Part shown: piece by piece, positions 26,656 to 36,176 of the stretch | Numbering within the stretch: the first letter of the stretch is position 1 | Layout of the letters: every line of letters begins with the position of its first letter | Assembly (NCBI GenBank): GCA_945861345.1 | Contig: CAMATX010000005.1 | Span: 1-50,961 of the forward strand | Length of the DNA: 50,961 bases | Direction: 5' to 3' | DNA from: Comamonas sp. lk | Lineage (GTDB): Bacteria > Pseudomonadota > Gammaproteobacteria > Burkholderiales > Burkholderiaceae_C | The notes under the pieces: generated by a model | Databases searched by the model: none | The model's input: the letters and a program-made list of their open reading frames with translations, nothing else | Told to the model about the DNA's origin: nothing | Made by a program: the position numbers and the translations under genes

Positions 26656-28275
26656 ATGCAAAAGTCTTTACCGTCCTTCTCCTTGATGTCTTTATTGCTG
26701 GCGCTGGCCTGCGCCGCCCAAAACGTCGTGGCCGCCAGCGTGCCTGCCGGGGTGGCTTTAGCCGCCAAGCAAGAATGGGTGCGCAGCAACGGCTCGGAGC
26801 CCGAAACCCTGGATCCGGCCCTGGCCGAGTCGGTGCCGGCCAACCAAATTGCGCGCGATCTGTTTGAGGGACTAACAGCCATCAACACCAGCGGCAAGAT
26901 GGTGCCCGGTGTAGCCGAGTCCTGGAAGCAGCTCAACCCGACCACCTGGGTCTTTACCCTGCGCAAAGGCGCGCAGTTCTCCAATGGTGACCCGATCAGC
27001 GCCGAGGACTTTGTCTACGGCTGGCGCCGCTACCTGGACCCCAAAACCGCCTCGCAGTACGCGACGACCTTGGCGCCCTTCATTTTGAACGGCATGGATG
27101 TCGCCGAAGGCAAAAAGCCGGTTACCGAGTTGGGCGTCAAAGCGCTGGCCAAAGACCAATTGGAAGTGAAAACACCCTTCCCCGTGGCCTTCTTGCTGGA
27201 CTTGCTGGCCAACACCCAGTTTGCCCCGATTCACAAAGCCACCATCGACAAATTTGGCAAAGACTGGACCAAGCCGGGCAATATGGTGGGCAACGGCGCC
27301 TTTGCGCTCAAAGAATGGCGCGTCAACAGCGCGGTGGTCTTGGAGAAGAATCCGCGCTACTGGGATGCCAAGTCGGTGGTACTCAATAAAGTAAGCTTTT
27401 TGGCCATCGAAGACAGCAACGCCGACGTCAAGATGTACCAATCCGGCGAGACCGACATGGTCTACCTGCTACCTCCGGGCTCTTACGAGCAGATGAAAAA
27501 GACCTACCCGGCCGAAGTCAAAAACGGCCCCATGCTGGGTCTGCGCTTTTACGCACTGAACAACAAAGACCCCATGATGAAGGATTTGCGCGTACGCAAA
27601 GCCCTCTCTATGGTGATTGACCGCGACATACTGGCCAGCAAAGTGACCGCGGACGGCCAGATTCCCGCCTATGGCCTGGTCATCAAAGGCATCGCCGGCG
27701 CGGATGTGACCAGCTACGACTGGGCCAAGTGGCCCATGGACAAGCGCGTGGCCGAGGCCAAAAAGCTGCTGGCCGAAGCGGGTATCAAGCCGGGCACCAA
27801 AATCAGTTTCACGTACAACACCGACCAGTACCACAAGAAGATGGCTATTTTTGCCGCCTCCGAGTGGAAAACCAAGCTGGGCCTGGAAACCGAGATGGAC
27901 AACCTGGAGTTCAAGGTGCTGATCAAAAAGCGCCATGACGGCGAGTTCCAGATCGCCCGGCACGGCTGGGTCGCCGATTACAACGACGCCACCACCTTTT
28001 TGACCCTGGTGCAGTGCGATTCGGACGCCAACGACAACAAAAACTGCAACCGCAAGGCCGAGGAGCTGATCACCCAGGGCAACCAATCCTCGGATCCGGT
28101 CAAGCGCAAAGCCCTGTTGACCGAGGCGGCCCGCCTGGTCATGGAAGACTACCCCATGATCCCGCTGCTGCAATACACCTTGCCGCGTTTGCTCAAGTCC
28201 TATGTGGGCGGATATTTTGAGTCCAACCCCATGGACCATTTCCGCAGCAAAGACTTCTACATCATCAAGCACTAA
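26656..28275 (+). CDS. oppA: Peptide ABC transporter substrate-binding protein (OppA-like)
   Basis: Periplasmic oligopeptide-binding protein of the SBP_bac_5 family, 539 residues. A signal peptide covers about residues 1-28 (hydrophobic LMSLLLALACAAQNVVAAS). The mature part has the family pattern NGSEPETLDPALAESVPANQ, RDLFEGL, and the late region VLIKKRHDGEFQIARHGWV and DYPMIPLLQY. The ATG at 26656 is preferred over a GTG at 26647. It starts a five-gene importer operon, with the permease 27 bases downstream. Confidence 0.93.
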   Translation: MQKSLPSFSLMSLLLALACAAQNVVAASVPAGVALAAKQEWVRSNGSEPETLDPALAESVPANQIARDLFEGLTAINTSGKMVPGVAESWKQLNPTTWVFTLRKGAQFSNGDPISAEDFVYGWRRYLDPKTASQYATTLAPFILNGMDVAEGKKPVTELGVKALAKDQLEVKTPFPVAFLLDLLANTQFAPIHKATIDKFGKDWTKPGNMVGNGAFALKEWRVNSAVVLEKNPRYWDAKSVVLNKVSFLAIEDSNADVKMYQSGETDMVYLLPPGSYEQMKKTYPAEVKNGPMLGLRFYALNNKDPMMKDLRVRKALSMVIDRDILASKVTADGQIPAYGLVIKGIAGADVTSYDWAKWPMDKRVAEAKKLLAEAGIKPGTKISFTYNTDQYHKKMAIFAASEWKTKLGLETEMDNLEFKVLIKKRHDGEFQIARHGWVADYNDATTFLTLVQCDSDANDNKNCNRKAEELITQGNQSSDPVKRKALLTEAARLVMEDYPMIPLLQYTLPRLLKSYVGGYFESNPMDHFRSKDFYIIKH

Positions 28276-28302
28276 GCCGCCGGGCCAACCTGACCCTCCT
28301 GT

Positions 28303-29223
28303 ATGTGGAAATACACGCTCAGGCGCGTGCTCGCCACCGTGCCGGCTTTGCTGGCGGTGATCACGATTTGCTATTTGATGCTGCACGCCACACCGGGCGG
28401 GCCGTTTGATACCGAGCGCAAAGTCTCGGCGGCGGTGCTGGCCAATTTGCAGGCCAAGTACCACCTGGAGCTGCCCCTGTGGCAGCAATACCTCTACTAC
28501 CTGAACAGCCTGCTGCACGGCGACCTGGGCGCCTCCTTTCGCTATGCCGACTGGAGCGTGAACGACCTGGTGGCCAAAGCCCTGCCGGTCTCGCTGACCA
28601 TCGGTGGACTGTCCATGTTGATTGCGGTGGCGTTGGGCGTCTCGCTGGGCATTTGGGCGGCGCTGCGCCAAAACAGCGCCGCCGACTATCTGCTGATGCT
28701 GCTAGGCAGTGTGGGCACTGCCGTGCCCTCTTTTGTACTGGGGCCGGTGCTGGTGATGGTGTTCGCCATCTGGCTGCCCTGGCTGCCCTCGGGTGGATGG
28801 AGCGACCATGAGCTGCGCTTTTGGGTGCTGCCCATTGCTTTGCTCACCCTCATAAATCTCTCGACCGTGGGGCGGGTCATGCGCGGCAGCCTGATCGAGG
28901 TAATGAGCTCCAACTTCATCCGCACCGCGCGCGCCAAGGGCCTGCCCATGCGCATCGTGGTGCTGCGCCACGCGATTCGCCCAGCGCTGCTACCGGTGGT
29001 CTCGGTGCTGGGCCCGTTGGCAATTTCCTCCATGACCGCGGCGGTAGTCACCGAAACCTTGTTTTCTATTCCCGGACTGGGCAAGCTCATTGTCAATGGC
29101 GCCTCCAACCGCGACTACACGCTGGTGTTGGGCCTGGTGATTTTGGTGACCGTAGTGGCGGTGCTGCTCAATTTACTGGTCGATCTGGCCTATGCCTACC
29201 TTGATCCCAAAATCCGTTACTGA
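28303..29223 (+). CDS. oppB: Peptide ABC transporter permease OppB
   Basis: Inner-membrane permease of 306 residues with six helices. It begins MWKYTLRRVLATVPALLAV, and the EAA loop that contacts the ATPase lies in TARAKGLPMRIVVLRHAIRP. ATPGGPFDTERKV is a typical OppB N-terminal periplasmic segment. Its last 32 bases overlap the start of oppC. Confidence 0.95.
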   Translation: MWKYTLRRVLATVPALLAVITICYLMLHATPGGPFDTERKVSAAVLANLQAKYHLELPLWQQYLYYLNSLLHGDLGASFRYADWSVNDLVAKALPVSLTIGGLSMLIAVALGVSLGIWAALRQNSAADYLLMLLGSVGTAVPSFVLGPVLVMVFAIWLPWLPSGGWSDHELRFWVLPIALLTLINLSTVGRVMRGSLIEVMSSNFIRTARAKGLPMRIVVLRHAIRPALLPVVSVLGPLAISSMTAAVVTETLFSIPGLGKLIVNGASNRDYTLVLGLVILVTVVAVLLNLLVDLAYAYLDPKIRY

Positions 29224-30085
29224 GGCGGCTGAACCGGCCCAGCGCAGCCCCTGGCTGGATGCGCGCATCCGCTTTATGCGCAACCGCGCGGCCGTTGTAA
29301 GTCTGCTTATTTTGAGCTGCATTGTGCTGGCCTGCGTGCTCGGGCCGCTGCTGCTGCCCTACTCCTACGAGGACACCGACTGGAACCAGATGGGCATCGC
29401 CCCGACCCTCACCGGCTGGCACCTGTTTGGCACCGACGAGCTGGGCCGCGATTTGCTAGTGCGCACGCTGGTGGGCGGGCGCATTTCGCTCACCGTGGGG
29501 CTGCTGGCTACGCTGGTGTCAGTGTCGCTGGGTGTGGCCTGGGGCGCGGTGGCCGGCTTTATGGGCGGGCGCGTCGATGCGCTGATGATGCGCATCGTAG
29601 ACATTCTGTACGCCATTCCCTACCTGCTGATCGCCATCATGATGGTGACGATTTTGGGCCGTGACTTTTACCTGGTGGTGCTCACGATTTCGGCCTTCTC
29701 CTGGATGGACATGGCCCGCGTGGTGCGGGGACAGACGCTGTCGATCCGCTCCAAAGAATACGTGGAGGCGGCCCGGGCCATCGGGGTGCCGACCTGGCGC
29801 ATTATTTTTTCGCACGTCGTGCCCAATTTGCTGGGCATTGTGGTGATTTACACCTCGATCACCGTGCCCGGCGTGATCCTGACCGAGTCGGTACTGTCCT
29901 TTTTGGGCCTGGGCGTGCAAGAGCCCATGACCAGCTGGGGCGTTCTCATCCACGATGGCGCCAACGTCATGGCCAGCAGCCCCTGGATGATCTGGTTCCC
30001 CGGCGCGGCGCTGACCATCACCCTGTACTGCGCCAACTTTATCGGCGACGGTATGCGCGACGCACTCGACCCCAAAGAGCGATGA
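29192..30085 (+). CDS. oppC: Peptide ABC transporter permease OppC
   Basis: Second permease, 297 residues, with the OppC_N domain at about 17-75 and six helices. HLFGTDELGRDLLVR is the OppC signature and the EAA loop is AARAIGVPTWRIIFSHVVPN. It starts inside oppB and its stop overlaps oppD (ATGA), indicating coupled translation. Confidence 0.95.
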   Translation: MPTLIPKSVTEAAEPAQRSPWLDARIRFMRNRAAVVSLLILSCIVLACVLGPLLLPYSYEDTDWNQMGIAPTLTGWHLFGTDELGRDLLVRTLVGGRISLTVGLLATLVSVSLGVAWGAVAGFMGGRVDALMMRIVDILYAIPYLLIAIMMVTILGRDFYLVVLTISAFSWMDMARVVRGQTLSIRSKEYVEAARAIGVPTWRIIFSHVVPNLLGIVVIYTSITVPGVILTESVLSFLGLGVQEPMTSWGVLIHDGANVMASSPWMIWFPGAALTITLYCANFIGDGMRDALDPKER

Positions 30086-31125
30086 CCACCCCATCCCCCA
30101 AAGCCCCCGTGCTGCAAGTCAAAGACCTGCAGGTGCAGTTTGCGACCAACGATGGCCCCGTGTATGCCGTCAATGGCGTGAGCTTTGATCTGGCGCGCGG
30201 CCAAACCCTGGGCATTGTGGGTGAGTCCGGCTCGGGCAAGTCGCAAACCGCGCTGGCCATGATGGGCCTACTGGCGCGCCAGGGCCAGGCCAGCGGTCAG
30301 GTGCTCTACCAAGGGCAGAACCTGCTGACACTGGCGCCCGATGCGCTCAACACCTTGCGCGGCGCACACATCGCCATGGTATTTCAGGACCCGATGACCG
30401 CCCTCAACCCCTATCTGACGGTGGAGCGGCAAATGACCGAAGTTTTGCAATGGCACAAAGGCCTGGACCGCAGAGCAGCGCGCCAGCGCGCCCTCGCCAT
30501 GCTGGACGCGGTCAAGATTCCGGACGCAGCCGGGCGCATCAGCCGCTATCCGCATGAATTCTCCGGCGGCATGCGCCAGCGGGTGATGCTGGCCATGTCC
30601 TTGCTCTGCGAGCCCGAAATCTTGCTCGCCGACGAACCCACCACCGCGCTGGACGTGACGGTGCAAGCGCAAATCCTGGCCCTGCTGCGCGAGTTGCAGC
30701 GCGACTTGGGCACCGCCATCGTGCTGATCACGCACGACCTGGGCGTAGTCGCCGGCGTGTGCGACCAGGTGCTAGTGATGTACGGTGGGCGCGTGATGGA
30801 GCAAGGCAGTGTGGAACACATCTTTGCCCGCGCCGCCCACCCCTATACCCGCGGTCTTTTGCAAGCCATCCCGCGCATGGACGGCGAGGCCAGCAGCCTG
30901 CGTGCGATTCCCGGTACGCCGCCGCTGATGGCGCAGCTGCCAAGCGGCTGCCCGTTTGCGCCCCGCTGCGCTTTAGCCGATGCGCAGTGCAGCCAGGAGG
31001 TACCGGTTTTGCAAGCCATCGCCGCATCGCAGGCCGCAGACGAGCCCTTTGTGGCACACCGCGCCTGCCACCGAACCGAGGCGCAGGTGCTGCACCACGA
31101 AGTATTGGAGGCAGGCCATGGCTGA
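30082..31125 (+). CDS. oppD: Peptide ABC transporter ATP-binding protein OppD
   Basis: ABC ATPase of 347 residues. Walker A is GESGSGKSQ, the signature [15 protein letters not shown], Walker [10 protein letters not shown] and H-loop LITHDLG. The C-terminal oligopeptide-transporter extension carries the cysteine cluster [14 protein letters not shown] that in related proteins binds an Fe-S cluster. It overlaps oppC by 4 bases and oppF by 8. Confidence 0.95.
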   Translation: MTTPSPKAPVLQVKDLQVQFATNDGPVYAVNGVSFDLARGQTLGIVGESGSGKSQTALAMMGLLARQGQASGQVLYQGQNLLTLAPDALNTLRGAHIAMVFQDPMTALNPYLTVERQMTEVLQWHKGLDRRAARQRALAMLDAVKIPDAAGRISRYPHEFSGGMRQRVMLAMSLLCEPEILLADEPTTALDVTVQAQILALLRELQRDLGTAIVLITHDLGVVAGVCDQVLVMYGGRVMEQGSVEHIFARAAHPYTRGLLQAIPRMDGEASSLRAIPGTPPLMAQLPSGCPFAPRCALADAQCSQEVPVLQAIAASQAADEPFVAHRACHRTEAQVLHHEVLEAGHG

Positions 31126-32104
31126 CACCACGCCGCTGCTGTCGGTGCGCGATCTGCAAGTGCACTTCCCGGTGCGCGCGGCCTCGGCCTGGCCCTGGGA
31201 GGGCGCACGCCCGCTTAAGGCCGTGGACGCGGTCTCATTTGACCTGTACGCCGGCCAAACGCTGGGCGTGGTGGGCGAGTCGGGCTGCGGCAAATCGACC
31301 TTGGCGCGCGCGCTGCTCCATTTGCACCCCGCCACTGGCGGCAGCATTGTCTGGCGCGGCCAGGAGATGCGCCGGGCCACGCCCGCGCAATGGCTGGCGG
31401 TGCGCAAAGACATCCAAATGGTCTTCCAGGACCCGCTGGCCAGCCTGAACCCGCGTATGACCGTGGCGCAAATCATCGGCGAGCCGCTGCGCATTCACCA
31501 CCCCGAACTGGACGCGCCCGCCGTGATGGCGCGGGTACGCAGCATGATGGACCGGGTGGGCCTGACGGCGCAGCAAATCAACCGCTATCCGCACGAGTTC
31601 TCGGGCGGTCAGTGTCAGCGCATTGGCATTGCCCGGGCCCTGATTCTCTCGCCCAAGCTGGTGGTCTGCGACGAGCCGGTGTCGGCGCTGGACGTATCCA
31701 TCCAGGCGCAAATCGTCAATTTGCTGCAGGACTTGCAGCGCGAATTAGGTTTGGCGCTGATATTTATCGCCCACGACCTGGCCGTGGTGCGCCACATCAG
31801 CCAGCGCGTGATGGTGATGTACCTGGGCCGCAGCGTCGAGATCGCCGAGCGCAAAGCGCTCTACCAGCACCCGCGCCACCCCTACACGCAGGCCTTGCTC
31901 TCGGCCATTCCCTTGCTGGACCCGGTGGCCGAACGCAACAAAGTGGCCCAGCTTCTGCCCGGCGACCTGCCCTCGCCGTTAAACCCGCCCTCGGGCTGCG
32001 TGTTTCGCACCCGCTGCCCGCAGGCCCAGGAGGCTTGCAGCGCCACCGTGCCCACGCTGCAAACCGATGCGCAGGGCCATGCCGTGGCCTGCTTGCGCGC
32101 CTGA
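31118..32104 (+). CDS. oppF: Peptide ABC transporter ATP-binding protein OppF
   Basis: Second ABC ATPase, 328 residues. Walker A is GESGCGKST, the signature FSGGQCQRIGIARAL and Walker B LVVCDEPVS. The C-terminal cysteine segment is CVFRTRCPQAQEAC. I chose the ATG at 31118, inside the end of oppD; the frame runs further upstream without family similarity. It completes the oppABCDF set; the peptide or other solute specificity cannot be read from sequence. Confidence 0.95.
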   Translation: MADTTPLLSVRDLQVHFPVRAASAWPWEGARPLKAVDAVSFDLYAGQTLGVVGESGCGKSTLARALLHLHPATGGSIVWRGQEMRRATPAQWLAVRKDIQMVFQDPLASLNPRMTVAQIIGEPLRIHHPELDAPAVMARVRSMMDRVGLTAQQINRYPHEFSGGQCQRIGIARALILSPKLVVCDEPVSALDVSIQAQIVNLLQDLQRELGLALIFIAHDLAVVRHISQRVMVMYLGRSVEIAERKALYQHPRHPYTQALLSAIPLLDPVAERNKVAQLLPGDLPSPLNPPSGCVFRTRCPQAQEACSATVPTLQTDAQGHAVACLRA

Positions 32105-32118
32105 ACGCAGGCCGCGCC

Positions 32119-32541
32119 CTAGGGCGTGACGATGGCGCGCATCCAGTCGGGAAGCGTCGCTGCCTTTTGGCTCGGAAAATCCACCCAAATCGTCGTCGCC
32201 CCGCCGGCCGCTGAGATCAGGCCGGGCTCGTCGGTGCGCTCGATGGTGGCCCAGGTCTCAAACGTGGTGCGCGCCGGGTCGCTCACATAGAGCTTGACGC
32301 GCAGGTCGCCCGGATAGGTCAGCTGGCGATAGAAATTACAAAACGCGTTGACGATCACCGGCCCTTCGCCGGCCGGGTCGGGCGTGCAGCCCACCGCATA
32401 CATCCAATCGATACGCGTGGTCTCCAGGTAACGGAAATACACGGTGTTGTTGACGTGGCCCATGGCATCCATGTCGCCCCAGCGCATGGCCAGCACCATC
32501 TCGTACACCAACTTCTTCGTTTCTGGTATTTCAATGCGCAT
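32119..32541 (-). CDS. Acyl-CoA thioesterase, 4HBT hot-dog family
   Basis: Hot-dog fold thioesterase of 140 residues. The 4-hydroxybenzoyl-CoA thioesterase/YbgC pattern RWGDMDAMGHVNNTVYFRYL lies at about 20-39, with the catalytic-type aspartate in GDMDAMGHVNN. It hydrolyses some acyl-CoA; the substrate is unknown. It is convergent with oppF and divergent from the histidine kinase. Confidence 0.88.
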   Translation of the reverse strand: MRIEIPETKKLVYEMVLAMRWGDMDAMGHVNNTVYFRYLETTRIDWMYAVGCTPDPAGEGPVIVNAFCNFYRQLTYPGDLRVKLYVSDPARTTFETWATIERTDEPGLISAAGGATTIWVDFPSQKAATLPDWMRAIVTP

Positions 32542-32657
32542 TGCCTGGCCCGCCTTCAGAGGAAAAGAGGTTTCCAGTCTAGCAAGTACGGTTTTTGCGT
32601 ATTTTTTACTATTTCTATATTTAAGACGAAAAACATTTTGGGCATTAATATCGCTAC

Positions 32658-34454
32658 ATGCTCAATCGCCAAGTATTTCTGTCTGTCAAACGGCGCTTGC
32701 CGGTGCGCCGGCGCAGTCCGTACAACATCTATTTGGTGTTTTTTTCGCTGGCTGGCGTTGCTTTTTTGCTGGCCTTGACGCCGATTTTCTTTTTGCTGGG
32801 CCAGCCACTGTTGAGCAAAACCGCACTGGCTTTGGCCGCTGCCATGGCGCTCAATCTGGGTTTGTGGCGGCTGGGAATGTCGGGCTTTTGGGGTCAAACC
32901 ATATTTGAAGCCTTGATGATCGCCGCCCTGGTGTTTTGCGCTTGGTGGACAGGCGGCGTGGCCTCGCCGATATTGGTATTCATGTCCATTGTCCCTTTGC
33001 TGCCGGTCTACACCACGCGCAACAGGACCTGGGTGCTGTTTTGGCTCTTCATTGCCTTTGTGTCGGTTGCCGGGCTCTTGCTGCTGCAGCTCAATGGCAT
33101 TGCGCCGACCTTGCCCCAGCAAAAGCCCGAAGACTTGATGGTTTCGGCCGCGATGTACTGTATTTTGTGCCTGACACAATGGACATTTATCTCCACCGTG
33201 GACCAGACCAACAAGGCCACGGTGCGGCAAATACAGGGTGCCAACCAACGGCTGCAGCGCCTGTCTACCGACCTCAGAGAAGCCAACGCCCACAAAGACC
33301 GCTTTTTGGCCACGGTCAGCCACGAGATGCGCACACCCCTCAATGCCGTCATTGGCTACCTCAGCCTGGCAAGCAGTGGTCCGGCTGTCGACCCCGAGAC
33401 GCGCGAATATATCCACAACGCACAAAACTCGGCCTCGCATTTGGTCACCGTCATCAATGATTTGCTCGATTATTCGCAAATCCAAAACGGCACTATCGCC
33501 ATCAATCCCCAGGCTTTTTGTCTGCACACCATGCTGCATGATGCCCACGCCATGCTGCGCCACCGGGCGCATGAGCAAGGCTTGGACTACCCGCTGTACC
33601 TGACGCAGGACGTTCCCCAGTGGGTCAGCGCCGACCAGCACCGTCTACGGCAAATCATCATCAATCTGCTGGCCAATGCCGTGAAGTTCACCCAACAGGG
33701 ATCGGTTGTCACACGCGTGCATTTCAGCCCTGGCAGCCCCGGCCCGGACCGCGGCGAGCTGCTCATCGACGTTCAAGATACCGGTCCGGGGATTGCGCTG
33801 GACGCGCAAGCCCGCATTTTTGAACCCTTTGTTCAATTGGCCCGCGACGATGCGCCCACCAATGACGCGCTGCGCGGCAACGGTTTGGGCCTGAGCATCA
33901 GCCACAGTTTGGCCAAAAGCCATGGCGGCAGCCTGCAACTGCGCAGCCTGCCCGGCCACGGCGCCACGTTTACCTTGCGGGTGCCGCTGCGGGTCCTGCC
34001 CCAACCGCCCGTACTGGCACCCGTGCACGAACAGACCGATGCGCGCAGTTATGCCCTGCTCATCGTGGATGACCATGAGGTCAACCGCCTGGTCGCTGCC
34101 GCCACCTTGCGCCGCGCCATGCCCAATGTACAGATCGACCATGCCGGCAATGGCCTGGAGGGCCTGAAGTGTCTGGCGGCCAAGGACTACGACCTGGTTC
34201 TGCTCGATTTACTCATGCCCGAGATGGACGGCATCGAAATGATGCGCCGCGTACGCCAGCTATCGCCCCCGTCCAAGCGCAACGTGCCGGTGATCGCCCT
34301 GACGGCCAATATCGCCGAAGACGCGCTCAAAGCCTGCAAAGAAGTCGGCGTCAACGAAGTCATGGCCAAGCCTTTTGACCGGCACACGCTGATCAACCGG
34401 GTCTTGTTTTATTGCGTGCAGGGGCGCATTCGGGGCGCCGGGCAGGTCCATTAA
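32658..34454 (+). CDS. Membrane hybrid histidine kinase with C-terminal receiver domain
   Basis: Sensor kinase of 598 residues. The N-terminal sensor is purely membranous, with five or six helices at about 25-180 and no large periplasmic loop. A short coiled coil follows, then HisKA with H222 in SHEMRTPLNAVIGYL, HATPase_c (N-box INLLANAVKF, DTGPGIA, GNGLGLSIS), and a receiver domain at about 465-590 with acidic pair D471-D472, phospho-acceptor D517 in LLDLLMPEMDG and the switch lysine in MAKPF. All key residues are intact. No partner regulator or HPt gene lies nearby, so it is an orphan. The 116-base AT-rich gap upstream should hold its promoter. Confidence 0.93.
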   Translation: MLNRQVFLSVKRRLPVRRRSPYNIYLVFFSLAGVAFLLALTPIFFLLGQPLLSKTALALAAAMALNLGLWRLGMSGFWGQTIFEALMIAALVFCAWWTGGVASPILVFMSIVPLLPVYTTRNRTWVLFWLFIAFVSVAGLLLLQLNGIAPTLPQQKPEDLMVSAAMYCILCLTQWTFISTVDQTNKATVRQIQGANQRLQRLSTDLREANAHKDRFLATVSHEMRTPLNAVIGYLSLASSGPAVDPETREYIHNAQNSASHLVTVINDLLDYSQIQNGTIAINPQAFCLHTMLHDAHAMLRHRAHEQGLDYPLYLTQDVPQWVSADQHRLRQIIINLLANAVKFTQQGSVVTRVHFSPGSPGPDRGELLIDVQDTGPGIALDAQARIFEPFVQLARDDAPTNDALRGNGLGLSISHSLAKSHGGSLQLRSLPGHGATFTLRVPLRVLPQPPVLAPVHEQTDARSYALLIVDDHEVNRLVAAATLRRAMPNVQIDHAGNGLEGLKCLAAKDYDLVLLDLLMPEMDGIEMMRRVRQLSPPSKRNVPVIALTANIAEDALKACKEVGVNEVMAKPFDRHTLINRVLFYCVQGRIRGAGQVH

Positions 34455-34533
34455 GCCGGCGGCCGGGGCCGCTTGACGCGCTGTGGCGCCGCAGGGTCTC
34501 TAAAATCAGCGGTTTCGCCCACCTGCCCCATCC

Positions 34534-36165
34534 ATGACTTTTCTTGCCGAAACGCGCCGCCGTCGCACCTTTGCCATCATTTCCCACCCCGACGCCGGTA
34601 AAACCACACTGACAGAAAAGCTCTTGTTGTTTTCCGGCGCGATTCAGATTGCCGGTTCGGTCAAGGCGCGCAAGGCTTCGCGACACGCCACATCAGACTG
34701 GATGGAGATTGAAAAGCAGCGCGGTATCTCGGTGGCGTCCTCGGTGATGCAAATGGTGTACCGCGACCATGTGATTAATCTTTTGGACACGCCAGGGCAC
34801 AAAGACTTTTCGGAAGACACCTACCGCGTGCTCACCGCCGTGGATGCAGCGCTGATGGTGATTGACGCTGCCAATGGTGTGGAGGCGCAAACCCGGCGCT
34901 TGATCGAAGTCTGCCGCCAGCGCGATACGCCCATCATCACCTTCGTCAACAAAATGGACCGCGAAGTGCGCGAGCCTTTGGACATCTTGGACGAGATTGA
35001 GCGCGAACTGGGCATGCCTTGCGTGCCCATGACCTGGCCGGTGGGCCAGGGCAAATTGTTTGGCGGCATCATCAATTTGCGCACCGACACCATGACGGTG
35101 TTTGAAAGCGGCAGCGAACGCCTTCCGCAGGACTTTGACGCTATTGCCCTGTCGCACCCCGAGGCTTTGCAACAACGCTTTGGTAGCGAATGGACCAGCG
35201 CCGTCGAGAGCATGGAGCTGGCCACGGGTGCATCCCCCGCCTGGGACCATGCGGCCTTTTTGGCGGGCAAACAAACCCCGGTGTTTTTTGGCTCGGGCGT
35301 GAATAACTTTGGTGTGATGGAAGTGCTGGACGCTTTGGTGGATTTGGCACCCTCGCCGCAAAGCCGCACCAGCACCGTGCAGGTCAACCGCCAGCCGGTG
35401 GTGCAGGAAGTGCAACCTGAGGACAAGGCATTTAGCGGCGTGGTCTTCAAGGTGCAAGCCAACATGGACGCTAACCACCGCGACCGCATCGCCTTTGTGC
35501 GTATGGCTTCGGGCAAGTACACGCCGGGCATGAAGCTTAAGGTGATGCGCACCGCCAAAGAGTTGCGCCCCACCAGCGTGGTCACCTTTATGAGCCAGCG
35601 CCGCGAAGCAGTGGAAGAGGCTTATGCCGGCGACATCGTCGGCTTTACCACCCACGGCGGCGTGCAATTGGGCGACACGATTACCGACGGCACGATCAAC
35701 CTGCAATACACCGGCCTGCCATTTTTTGCGCCCGAGATGTTTATGACCGTGGTGCTCAAAAATCCGCTGCGCACCAAGCAATTGCAGCAAGGTCTGGCGC
35801 AACTGGGCGAAGAAGGTGCGATCCAGGTTTTCAAGCCTGAGATGGGCGGCAACATGCTCTTGGGCGCCATCGGGCAATTGCAGTTTGAAGTGGTGCAACA
35901 CCGCTTGAAGGGTGAATACGACGCCGACATTCGCCTAGAGGGCAGCCAGTACACCGGCGCGCGCTGGATCAGCGCCGACAGCCCGGCCGAGTTGCGCGAG
36001 TTTGTGAATGCTTATCCGCAGCGCATGGCCAAGGACGCAGCCGATACTTTGGCCTTTTTGTGCACCAGCCCCTATGACGTCCGTCTGGCGCAAGAGCGCT
36101 TTCCGAAAATCCATTTCCACCCCTTGCGCGAACACGCCGGCCTGAGCCTGGGCAGCGCAGGCTAA
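34534..36165 (+). CDS. prfC: Peptide chain release factor 3
   Basis: RF3 GTPase that recycles RF1/RF2 after termination, 543 residues. The G domain has SHPDAGKTTLTEKLLL (G1), the switch-region RGISVASSV, DTPGHKDFSEDTYR (G3) and NKMDRE (G4). The remaining domains match RF3 (GQLQFEVVQHRLKGEY). The length is slightly more than the 529 residues of E. coli. An MFS transporter gene follows after 11 bases. Confidence 0.97.
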   Translation: MTFLAETRRRRTFAIISHPDAGKTTLTEKLLLFSGAIQIAGSVKARKASRHATSDWMEIEKQRGISVASSVMQMVYRDHVINLLDTPGHKDFSEDTYRVLTAVDAALMVIDAANGVEAQTRRLIEVCRQRDTPIITFVNKMDREVREPLDILDEIERELGMPCVPMTWPVGQGKLFGGIINLRTDTMTVFESGSERLPQDFDAIALSHPEALQQRFGSEWTSAVESMELATGASPAWDHAAFLAGKQTPVFFGSGVNNFGVMEVLDALVDLAPSPQSRTSTVQVNRQPVVQEVQPEDKAFSGVVFKVQANMDANHRDRIAFVRMASGKYTPGMKLKVMRTAKELRPTSVVTFMSQRREAVEEAYAGDIVGFTTHGGVQLGDTITDGTINLQYTGLPFFAPEMFMTVVLKNPLRTKQLQQGLAQLGEEGAIQVFKPEMGGNMLLGAIGQLQFEVVQHRLKGEYDADIRLEGSQYTGARWISADSPAELREFVNAYPQRMAKDAADTLAFLCTSPYDVRLAQERFPKIHFHPLREHAGLSLGSAG

Positions 36166-36176
36166 CGGCTCCGACG

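Noticed and set aside
34459..34472. Palindrome GCGGCCGGGGCCGC after the histidine kinase as a terminator
   Set aside because: No T run follows, so it does not qualify as a rho-independent terminator; it is likely a chance GC palindrome.
34693..35901. 402-residue minus-strand frame opposite prfC
   Set aside because: It is a shadow of a conserved GTPase gene, with His/Gln-rich low-complexity composition.
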